From the NCBI GenBank assembly GCA_900759435.1, contig CAAEVD010000019.1:1-9086 (forward strand): 9,086 bases of DNA, written 5' to 3'. The notes under the pieces are model-generated. The model made no database searches. It was not told the origin of the DNA and worked only from the letters and a program-made list of their open reading frames with translations. This DNA is from an uncultured Collinsella sp. Lineage in GTDB: Bacteria > Actinomycetota > Coriobacteriia > Coriobacteriales > Coriobacteriaceae. How positions within the stretch are numbered: the first letter of the stretch is position 1; every line of letters starts with the position of its first letter. The translations under genes and the position numbers were made by a program. Positions 1 to 5,207 of this stretch are shown piece by piece.

Positions 1-580
1 CTTCTTGGCCAGCAACATCCTGAAAGGTCACGCCAACGTCCTTGGAGGCGATCACGCGAGCGCCGGACTTGCCCAGTCCACCGCCGCCAAAACCACCGCC
101 GCCAAAGTTCATCGACGGACCGTCATCGCCCATGGCCTTCTTCATGCGGCGGTTGAGCCACCAGCCGATCAGGAAGAAGATGGCTATGGGAAGAATGAGG
201 GTGAGCAGGTAGTAGGTCATCAGACCCGAGTTCTTATCGGGAACGACTGACTCAAGCGAGGCACCAGATTCAAGCACGCGATCGGTAAAGCCCGCATCAT
301 TCGGTACACCGGTCGTCTTGTAGGCGATGTTCTCGTCCTCGCCCTTCTTGGTGTAATAAATCGTGTAATCGTCCGTGTTGTACTCGACCTTGTCGACACT
401 CTTCTTATCGAGCGCTTTGACAAACGTCGAGTAATCGGTCTTCGTAATCTGCTGCGTGTGACCGATGTTGGGGAACAGAACGGTCGAGAGCACGAGGTAG
501 ACGACGAAGGCGATGAGCACGTAGAGGATCATATTCCTTCTACGTTTGTTGTCATCCATCTCCATCTGCTTGAACTCCAT
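1..580 (-). CDS. ftsH: ATP-dependent zinc metalloprotease FtsH, N-terminal part (cut by window edge)
   Basis: FtsH is the membrane-anchored AAA+ protease that degrades misfolded membrane proteins and some regulators. The minus-strand frame gives 193 residues before the window ends. A short charged cytoplasmic start (DDNKRRRN) is followed by a membrane helix at about 17-36, an extracytoplasmic FtsH_ext-like domain at about 37-118 (TDYSTFVKALDKKSVDKVEY), and a second membrane helix at about 121-142. A Gly-rich linker (about 158-170, NFGGGGFGGGGLGKSG) leads to VTFQDVAGQE, the hallmark entry to the AAA domain. The ATPase and HExxH protease domains lie outside the window. Start choice is uncertain: ATG at 580 has little Shine-Dalgarno; ATG at 565 has GGAG 9 nt upstream; ATG at 559 would begin MDDNKRRR. 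Identity is certain; only the first few residues are in doubt. Confidence 0.95.
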   Translation of the reverse strand, partial: MEFKQMEMDDNKRRRNMILYVLIAFVVYLVLSTVLFPNIGHTQQITKTDYSTFVKALDKKSVDKVEYNTDDYTIYYTKKGEDENIAYKTTGVPNDAGFTDRVLESGASLESVVPDKNSGLMTYYLLTLILPIAIFFLIGWWLNRRMKKAMGDDGPSMNFGGGGFGGGGLGKSGARVIASKDVGVTFQDVAGQE

Positions 581-597
581 CTACTGGGGTTGATAAT
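570..597 (+). promoter_or_regulatory. Candidate sigma-70-type promoter for the cobO-like gene
   Basis: TTGAAC at 570-575 and GATAAT at 592-597 are separated by 16 bp, a good match to a housekeeping -35/-10 pair reading rightward. The predicted start near 604 gives a leader of about 54 nt. The -35 box lies within the first codons of ftsH on the other strand, so the two divergent transcription units would overlap here. I found no equally good promoter for ftsH itself. Confidence 0.4.
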
Positions 598-621
598 GTT
601 TTCTAGAATACCCAACCCGGA

Positions 622-640
622 CGGCGATAAACCGACGCCG
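622..640 (+). other. Small hairpin in the leader of the cobO-like gene
   Basis: CGGCG (622-626) and CGCCG (636-640) form a perfect 5-bp GC stem with a 9-nt loop, ending just before the ribosome-binding site. It could be chance in GC-rich DNA. The leader is far too short to hold a cobalamin riboswitch. Confidence 0.2.
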
Positions 641-657
641 GGCACGAAAGGACAGAG

Positions 658-1143
658 ATGGCATCACTGGAAGTCGGCAAGGTTCAAATCTATACGGGCG
701 ACGGCAAGGGCAAGACGACGGCTTCGCTGGGGCTCGCGCTGCGCGCCACGGGCTATGGACTGAACGTACTCATGCTTCAGTTTGCCAAGAAGCTGCACTG
801 CGCCGAACATGATGCGGCGCCGCGCCTGGGGCTGCGTATTGTGCAGGCCGATCGCGACACGCCCGAGGCTTGCGCCGCGCAGATCATGGAGCTTGCACGC
901 GAGCAGATTAGCGAGGTTGACGTGCTCATTCTGGACGAACTCGGCGAAGCGATGCGTCGCGGCTTTGTGACACGCGAGGATATCGAAGCACTGATTGCGA
1001 TAAAGCCCGCCACCACGGAGCTCGTACTCACCGGCCGTGGCTTGCTGCCCCTCGCCGACCTTGCCGACCTAGTAACCGAAATGCGCCCCGTCAAACACTA
1101 CTTCGACGAAGGCCTCCTAGCCCGCCAAGGCATCGAATACTAG
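658..1143 (+). CDS. Compact CobO/BtuR-family cob(I)alamin (corrinoid) adenosyltransferase-like protein
   Basis: The family transfers the 5'-deoxyadenosyl group of ATP to the cobalt of Co(I) corrinoids, making coenzyme B12 in the cytoplasm. The 161-residue product shows the family order: a beta strand and P-loop (VQIYTGDGKGKTTASLGLAL, about 9-28), the acidic strand VDVLILDEL, then TGRG and ADLVTEMRPVKHYFDEGLLARQGIEY at the C-terminus, matching the usual CobO ending (ADLVTEM-PVKH-F--G--A--GIE). It is shorter than typical CobO/BtuR proteins of about 190-200 residues. It begins at the first beta strand, lacking the N-terminal helix, and the stretch between the P-loop and LDEL is short. AAAGGA at 647-652 lies 5 nt before the ATG. 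No other cobalamin gene is nearby, so it may act in salvage. Family membership is clear; the exact corrinoid reaction is inferred. Confidence 0.85.
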   Translation: MASLEVGKVQIYTGDGKGKTTASLGLALRATGYGLNVLMLQFAKKLHCAEHDAAPRLGLRIVQADRDTPEACAAQIMELAREQISEVDVLILDELGEAMRRGFVTREDIEALIAIKPATTELVLTGRGLLPLADLADLVTEMRPVKHYFDEGLLARQGIEY

Positions 1144-1169
1144 TCATTGGGGACGTCCCCAATGACTAG
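1140..1169. terminator. Perfect 30-bp palindrome joining two convergent genes, probable bidirectional terminator
   Basis: The sequence from 1140 (CTAGTCATTGGGGAC) is followed at once by its exact reverse complement to 1169. As RNA it can fold into a long stem with a tiny ACGT loop. The TAG stop of the cobO-like gene (1141-1143) and the stop of the MATE gene (1166-1168, CTA on the plus strand) are both inside it. The convergent placement fits a shared terminator, but neither side has a clear U-run, so a mobile or repeated palindromic element is an alternative. Confidence 0.6.
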
Positions 1170-2515
1170 GCGGTGGCGCGGCCTAGCCAGTTGCCGCTGT
1201 GGTGGTAGATGGTGAACATTATGGCGGTGATGAGCCAGGTTACGGGGTAGACCAGCAGCAGGTGCTCAAGCGACGGATCGAACGGCATAATCGCAAACAC
1301 CCAGATCACCCTGAGCACGACGGTGCCAAAAATCGTGAGCAGCATGGGCTGCAAGCTCACGCCGGCGCCGCGGATGGAACCCGAGGCGTTCTCGATAATC
1401 GAGAAAATCGCATAGAACGGCGCAATGAAATGGAGGATGGTCGTGGTGTACGCCGAAATCGAAGCATCGTCGACAAACAGGCGCGACAACGGACCCGAGA
1501 ACACCAGCAGCACGGCAGACAGGCCACCAATGAGCATAAACGACAGCACGAGCGACGTATGGTAGCCCTTTCGCATGCGCTCGTAGTTGCGCGCGCCAAA
1601 GTTCTGTGCCGAGAACGTGGTAATCGACACGCCAAGCGCCTCGGTAACCATCCAGACAATGCCATCCAGGCGGCCCGAAAGACCCCAAGCCGTGGTGACA
1701 TCGGCACCAAACGAGTTGACCGACACCTGAATCAAAACGTTGGAAATCGAATACGCAGCAGACTGAAAGCCAAGCGGCAGACCACACGAAATCATGCTCT
1801 TACAAATACCAGGATCAATGCCGAGTTTGGACAGTGAAAGCCGCCACGCACCCGGTGCGTGCATCATACGAATCACGATCATCGTGGCATTGGAGCAAAT
1901 GGTCAGCGCCACCGCGATGCCGCAGCCCAGAGCCTCCATATGAAGCACGGCAACGAAGATGACATCCAGCGCCGCATTAACAAGGCAGCCGGAAGCGATG
2001 ATCACAGCGGGCCCGCGCGTGTCGCCCACGGCGCGCAGCAATGCCGTTCCCATATTGAGCAGCAGCGCCGCAACCATGGCGGCAAAATAGCAACGGGCAT
2101 AGGCCACGCCCTCGGCCAATAGTTCATGCGGCGTATTCATAAGCACCAGCATGGGCTCAACGAACACTATGCCAAGAATCGAGAAAGCGATACCGCCCAC
2201 CAGCGCGAGCGTCATGGCCGTGTGGACCGATCGGCTCAGGCGCTCGTCATCGTGCTGGCCAAAAAACTGACCGGTAATAACGGCACAGCCAGCACCCACA
2301 CCGACGCAAAAACCAATGCAGAGCTCGGTGAGCACCATCGTGGCCTGAATGCCACCCAGCGCGAGCTTGCCGCCAAACTGACCGACGATATAGGTACCGA
2401 TAAGCGTGTATGCCTGCTGAAAGAACGAACTAAAGAAAATGGGAACGCACAGCGACAGCAGCTGCTGCCAAATGACACCCTGCGTTACATCGATAGCCGT
2501 AGATTTCTTAGCCAC
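1166..2515 (-). CDS. MATE-family efflux transporter (NorM/DinF type)
   Basis: MATE proteins export drugs or other organic cations across the cytoplasmic membrane using Na+ or H+ gradients. The 449-residue product has the usual length and about 12 hydrophobic segments in two homologous halves. Repeat signatures appear in both: TGQFFGQHDDERLSRS (81-96) against FSAQNFGARNYERMRKG (301-317), and LLRAVGDTRGPA (159-170) against SIRGAGVSLQPM (380-391). The substrate cannot be told from sequence. Translation starts at a GTG (2515-2513) preceded by GGGGAGGG a few bases upstream; no in-frame ATG exists near the N-terminus, and the next Met is at residue 60. It follows the SpoU gene on the same strand after 125 bp, so it may have its own promoter, although I saw no convincing -35/-10 pair. 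Its stop lies in the palindrome shared with the convergent cobO-like gene. Confidence 0.93.
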   Translation of the reverse strand: MAKKSTAIDVTQGVIWQQLLSLCVPIFFSSFFQQAYTLIGTYIVGQFGGKLALGGIQATMVLTELCIGFCVGVGAGCAVITGQFFGQHDDERLSRSVHTAMTLALVGGIAFSILGIVFVEPMLVLMNTPHELLAEGVAYARCYFAAMVAALLLNMGTALLRAVGDTRGPAVIIASGCLVNAALDVIFVAVLHMEALGCGIAVALTICSNATMIVIRMMHAPGAWRLSLSKLGIDPGICKSMISCGLPLGFQSAAYSISNVLIQVSVNSFGADVTTAWGLSGRLDGIVWMVTEALGVSITTFSAQNFGARNYERMRKGYHTSLVLSFMLIGGLSAVLLVFSGPLSRLFVDDASISAYTTTILHFIAPFYAIFSIIENASGSIRGAGVSLQPMLLTIFGTVVLRVIWVFAIMPFDPSLEHLLLVYPVTWLITAIMFTIYHHSGNWLGRATA

Positions 2516-2586
2516 ACGCCCTCCCCACTAGCGTACGTCATACAACAAAACGGCAATTTAAGACCAAAGCCGACACCAGCTTAGCA

Positions 2587-2600
2587 CCGACCAGCGTCGG
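2587..2600 (-). terminator. Weak hairpin after the SpoU gene
   Basis: CCGAC (2587-2591) and GTCGG (2596-2600) form a 5-bp stem with a 4-nt loop in the 125-bp gap between the SpoU stop and the MATE start. There is no U-run, so a terminator role is only possible. The rest of the gap shows nothing recognisable. Confidence 0.2.
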
Positions 2601-2640
2601 CCGAAACGCCCCGAACCACAGCCCGGTGCGAAATATCTGT

Positions 2641-3555
2641 TTAGTGATACAGCCCCGGCTGGTAGTGGTACTCGTTGCTCACATGCGGGCACAGTTGCCA
2701 AAAGGCGACAGCACTTGCCGCGGCCACGTTGAGCGAATCGACCCCATGCGCCATCGGAATACGAACGGCGCGGTCGCAGCCTGCAATGGTCTTGGCGCCC
2801 AGGCCAGCACCTTCGGTGCCCATAAAGATTGCCAGGCGGTCAATCTCCTGCAGCGTGGGATCGTCCAACGACACCGAATCATCCGTCAACGCCATGGCGG
2901 CACACGAAAAGCCGGCATCGTGCAGCGCCGCCAGCCCATCATGCGGCCATACGCGCGCCTCGCTGCCAATGCGCGTCCAGGGCACCTGGAACACCGTGCC
3001 CATGCTCACGCGGGCCGAGCGACGATACAACGGATCGCAGCACGTGGGGCTCACCAAAATGCCATCGACGTTCAGCGCGGCGGCCGAGCGGAAAATCGCG
3101 CCGACGTTGGTGTGGTCGACAATACCCTCGAGCACGCACACGCGCACCGGGCGCTCCCCCGCCGCCTCGACGACACCACCCAAGAACTCGGCTACCGGAA
3201 TCTGACGCGGGCGACGGAACGCCGCGAGCGCACCGCGCGTCACGTTAAAGCCCGTCAGCTGCTCCATAAGCTCCATCGAGGCCACGAACACGGGAACCGG
3301 GCCCGCACCTTCGCGTACCGCCAGGCGCTCAAACAGCGGCATCATCTGGTCGAGCCAGCGTTCGCCCAAAAGAAAGCTCACCGGCTCGTATCCGGCACGC
3401 ACTGCGCGCTCGATAACCTTGGCACTCTCGGCGATAAAGATGCCCTTTTGCGGCTCCAGCACGCAGCGCAGCTCACGCTCGGTCAGTCGCACGTAGGCAT
3501 CAAGCCGCTCGTCCTCGAGCGAATCGATTCGCAGCACCTCAACGGCATCAGTCAT
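2641..3555 (-). CDS. TrmH/SpoU-family RNA 2'-O-methyltransferase
   Basis: SpoU (SPOUT-class) enzymes use S-adenosylmethionine to methylate a ribose 2'-OH in tRNA or rRNA. The 304-residue product has an N-terminal substrate-binding region at about 1-130 (VLEPQKGIFIAESAKVIERA is typical) and a C-terminal knotted domain. All three SpoU motifs are present: motif 1 N150-x-G-A-I-x-R156 in HTNVGAIFRSAAAL, motif 2 FMGTEGAGLG (244-253), and motif 3 IPMAHGVDSLNVAAASA (267-283). The target nucleotide cannot be assigned. I chose the ATG at 3555 (MTDAVEVLRI): AGG lies 5 nt upstream, homologous sequence begins there, and the longer reading to 3627 only adds a low-complexity stretch across a hairpin. It lies 109 bp after folA on the same strand and may be co-transcribed with it or have its own promoter. 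Confidence 0.92.
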   Translation of the reverse strand: MTDAVEVLRIDSLEDERLDAYVRLTERELRCVLEPQKGIFIAESAKVIERAVRAGYEPVSFLLGERWLDQMMPLFERLAVREGAGPVPVFVASMELMEQLTGFNVTRGALAAFRRPRQIPVAEFLGGVVEAAGERPVRVCVLEGIVDHTNVGAIFRSAAALNVDGILVSPTCCDPLYRRSARVSMGTVFQVPWTRIGSEARVWPHDGLAALHDAGFSCAAMALTDDSVSLDDPTLQEIDRLAIFMGTEGAGLGAKTIAGCDRAVRIPMAHGVDSLNVAAASAVAFWQLCPHVSNEYHYQPGLYH

Positions 3556-3598
3556 AGCAGCCTGCCCGCACCTTTCTTTGCAGCACCTATACAAATAT

Positions 3599-3623
3599 CG
3601 GGGCAACGCCATGCGCTGCCCCG
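3599..3623 (-). terminator. Strong hairpin between folA and the SpoU gene
   Basis: On the minus strand CGGGGCAGCG pairs with CGTTGCCCCG across a 5-nt CATGG loop: ten pairs with one G-U. It lies 44 bp before the SpoU start and 41 bp after the folA stop. The downstream sequence (ATATTTGTATAGG) is AT-rich but is not a true U-run. It could be a terminator or attenuator of thyA-folA, or an RNA processing site. Confidence 0.4.
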
Positions 3624-3636
3624 CCACTCATTCCAA

Positions 3637-3663
3637 CCCGATAATACCGAAGGGATAATCGGG
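3637..3663 (-). terminator. Imperfect hairpin right after the folA stop codon
   Basis: On the minus strand CCCGATTAT pairs with ATTATCGGG (one mismatch) around CCCTTCGGT, starting 1 nt after the folA TAA. The tip can form a stable CUUCGG-type loop. There is no U-run. Together with the hairpin at 3599-3623 it makes two stem-loops in a row. Confidence 0.35.
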
Positions 3664-3664
3664 T

Positions 3665-4183
3665 TTACGCCTCAACGCGACGATACGTCACGAACTCATA
3701 ATCGAGACCCTCGTCACCCTCGCCCGCGGCAATCGTGGCAACACCACCACGCCGCGCAATCTCCCACGCGGGATCGGCATCCAGATCGGGAAAGTACGTA
3801 TCCACGTCATGCACGCAGTGGTTATGCGTAACCTCGGCCTCCGCGCAATACGGCAAAAACTGCCGATAGACATCGCCGCCACCGATCACCCACGCAACGG
3901 GTTCATCGGCAACCGCGGCGAGCGCTTCGTCAATGCCATGCACCACGTCGACGCCCTCGGGGGCAAAGCCCTCGTCGCGCGTGAGCACAATGTTGCGGCG
4001 ATTCCTGAGCGGACGCCCACCGGGAAAACTCAGCAGCGTCTTGCGCCCCATAATGACCGGGCAACCTTTGGTGCACGCCACAAAATGGCGCATGTCGGCG
4101 CGATTGGACACCACCATGTCGCCCTCGCACCCAATACCCCAGTCATCGCACACGGCGACAATGGCAGAAAGCTTACACGTCAT
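3665..4183 (-). CDS. folA: Dihydrofolate reductase
   Basis: DHFR reduces dihydrofolate to tetrahydrofolate with NADPH and is the target of trimethoprim. The 172-residue protein shows the family pattern: IVAVCDDWGIGCEGDMVVS (Met20-loop region), catalytic acid D30 in ADMRHF, PVIMGRKTLLSFPGGRPL, NIVLTRD, and the NADPH-binding VIGGGDVYRQFLPY, followed by the usual C-terminal YRRVEA-type strand. The length is normal. Two starts are possible. I prefer ATG at 4183, which has AGG 8 nt upstream. GTG at 4192 directly follows the thyA stop codon, lacks a clear ribosome-binding site, and would add three residues (MTR). The gene follows thyA with 9 bp or less between them, so the two are surely one transcript and probably translationally coupled. 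The pairing is functional: ThyA makes the dihydrofolate that this enzyme recycles. Confidence 0.95.
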   Translation of the reverse strand: MTCKLSAIVAVCDDWGIGCEGDMVVSNRADMRHFVACTKGCPVIMGRKTLLSFPGGRPLRNRRNIVLTRDEGFAPEGVDVVHGIDEALAAVADEPVAWVIGGGDVYRQFLPYCAEAEVTHNHCVHDVDTYFPDLDADPAWEIARRGGVATIAAGEGDEGLDYEFVTYRRVEA

Positions 4184-4192
4184 GCGCGTCAC

Positions 4193-5041
4193 CTACACCG
4201 CGATGGGGATGTTCTTGACCTGCGGGCCGTGCTCATAGCCCTCGACGATCAGGTCATCGGTCGTAAACGCATAGAAGTCATGCACATCGGGGTTGAGCGT
4301 TACCTTGGGCGCGGCAAACTGCGGACGCTCGATAAGTTCGCGGATGATATCGACATGACGGTCGTAAATGTGGGCATCGGCAATCACGTGCAGCAGCTCG
4401 CCAGCGATCATATCGACCGACTGCGCAACCATCATCAGCAAAATGGCGTACTGGCACACATTCCAGTTGTTCGCGGCCAAAATATCCTGGCTACGCTGGT
4501 TGAGAATCATGTTGAGCGTCGGCTTGTCGTCCTGCGGGCGCTGCGTCACGTTATACGTCACGCTGTAGGCGCACGGATACAGGTGCATCTCGGACAGGTC
4601 GCTAAACACATAGGTGTTGGTCATGATGCGGCGGCTGTACGGCGCGTGCTTGAGGTCGTACAGCACGCGGTCCATCTGATCAAAGTCACCCTCGGCATAA
4701 TGGCTCTTCTGCCCAATCTGGTAGCCGTAGGCTTTGCCGATAGAGCCGGTCTCGTCGGCCCACTCATCCCAAATATGGCTGTTGAGGTCATGCACGTTAT
4801 TGGACTTCTTTTGATAAATCCAAAGGATCTCATCCATGGCAGATTTGAGCGCCGTACGACGCAGCGTGAGCGCCGGGAACTCCTCGCGCAGGTCGTAGCG
4901 CGCCGTAACTCCAAAGTTTTTAATGGTATAGGCAGGGGTGCCATCCTCCCACACCGGGCGGACCTTTTGGCCCTCGGTGGTGGTGCCATGGTCCAAGATA
5001 TCGCGGCACATGGTTACAAACTGTTGATCAGCCTTGCTCAT
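4193..5041 (-). CDS. thyA: Thymidylate synthase (Bacillus subtilis/phage phi3T-like ThyA subtype)
   Basis: ThyA methylates dUMP to dTMP with methylene-tetrahydrofolate, releasing dihydrofolate. The product is 282 residues. Visible family elements are DGTPAYTIKNFGVTARYDL, the EILWIYQKKSNNVHDLNSHIWDEW region, SRRIM near residue 137 (phosphate-binding arginines), catalytic C157 in LYPCAYSVTYNV, the dUMP-contacting QRSQDILAANNWNVCQYA (182-199), and HVIADAHIYDRH. The active-site context is PC-A-Y rather than the PCH of E. coli ThyA. B. subtilis-type ThyA has PC-V-Y at the same place, so this marks a subtype, not a defect. The ATG at 5041 has AGGAGG 4 nt upstream. The open frame runs about 190 codons further upstream, but that part overlaps a divergent gene and has no family likeness. 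First gene of the thyA-folA unit. Confidence 0.96.
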   Translation of the reverse strand: MSKADQQFVTMCRDILDHGTTTEGQKVRPVWEDGTPAYTIKNFGVTARYDLREEFPALTLRRTALKSAMDEILWIYQKKSNNVHDLNSHIWDEWADETGSIGKAYGYQIGQKSHYAEGDFDQMDRVLYDLKHAPYSRRIMTNTYVFSDLSEMHLYPCAYSVTYNVTQRPQDDKPTLNMILNQRSQDILAANNWNVCQYAILLMMVAQSVDMIAGELLHVIADAHIYDRHVDIIRELIERPQFAAPKVTLNPDVHDFYAFTTDDLIVEGYEHGPQVKNIPIAV

Positions 5042-5060
5042 TGACCCTCCTGTCAGTCGC

Positions 5061-5082
5061 CTACAAGCGAGATTCATTGTAG
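5061..5082 (-). promoter_or_regulatory. Candidate thyA -10 box overlapped by an inverted repeat
   Basis: On the minus strand TACAAT (5081-5076) is a good -10 box placed about 35 nt upstream of the thyA start codon. A matching -35 is not evident. CTACAA (5061-5066) and TTGTAG (5077-5082) form a 6-bp inverted repeat with a 10-nt spacer covering the -10 box, which could be an operator or simply chance. Confidence 0.35.
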
Positions 5083-5124
5083 CCCAGGCGCACGCGGTCC
5101 CACAGCCCAAACATAAGCCCTCAT

Positions 5125-5144
5125 TTTCTGACATATGCCAGAAA
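5125..5144. promoter_or_regulatory. Palindromic operator-like site 1 upstream of the DUF134-NifX promoter
   Basis: TTCTGACATATGCCAGAA, extended by one further matching pair on each side, is a 20-bp palindrome with a single mismatched pair, centred between 5134 and 5135. It ends 4 bp before the likely -35 box. Its core TGACATATG-CA is repeated in site 2. Confidence 0.6.
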
Positions 5145-5148
5145 TTCC

Positions 5149-5176
5149 TTGCTCTGCGGAGCACACGCGCTATTCT
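5149..5176 (+). promoter_or_regulatory. Candidate promoter of the DUF134-NifX gene
   Basis: TTGCTC (5149-5154) and TATTCT (5171-5176) are separated by 16 bp and read toward the gene. The expected start point near 5183 falls at the edge of palindromic site 2. The promoter is thus bracketed by the two operator-like sites. Confidence 0.5.
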
Positions 5177-5181
5177 ATTGT

Positions 5182-5193
5182 TGACATATGTCA
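5182..5193. promoter_or_regulatory. Perfect palindromic operator-like site 2 over the start point of the DUF134-NifX gene
   Basis: TGACATATGTCA is a perfect 12-bp palindrome whose core matches site 1 in 11 of 12 positions. Its centre is 53 bp from that of site 1, near five helical turns, so two bound dimers would face the same side of the DNA. It covers the predicted transcription start and abuts the ribosome-binding site AAGGAGG (5197-5203), a position typical of repressor binding. Confidence 0.6.
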
Positions 5194-5207
5194 GATAAGG
5201 AGGGTGC

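Noticed and set aside
598..657. Cobalamin riboswitch before the cobO-like gene
   Set aside because: The leader is only about 54 nt and has no B12-box-like sequence; known cobalamin riboswitches are much longer.
3556..3627. Longer N-terminus for the SpoU methyltransferase (24 extra codons)
   Set aside because: The added residues (MAGQRMALPRYLYRCC) come from the hairpin region and do not resemble family N-termini; the ATG at 3555 has its own ribosome-binding site.
2626..3831. Long plus-strand open frame of 401 codons
   Set aside because: It is antisense to the SpoU methyltransferase and runs into folA. Its composition (rich in Arg, His, Ala) is typical of a shadow frame in GC-rich DNA.
3809..5044. 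Long plus-strand open frame of 411 codons
   Set aside because: It is antisense to folA and thyA, both certain genes, and has no recognisable domain.
5181..5186. TTGACA as a -35 box
   Set aside because: A perfect consensus hexamer, but a -10 box 16-18 bp later would fall on the ribosome-binding site and start codon. It is better explained as part of the palindrome TGACATATGTCA.
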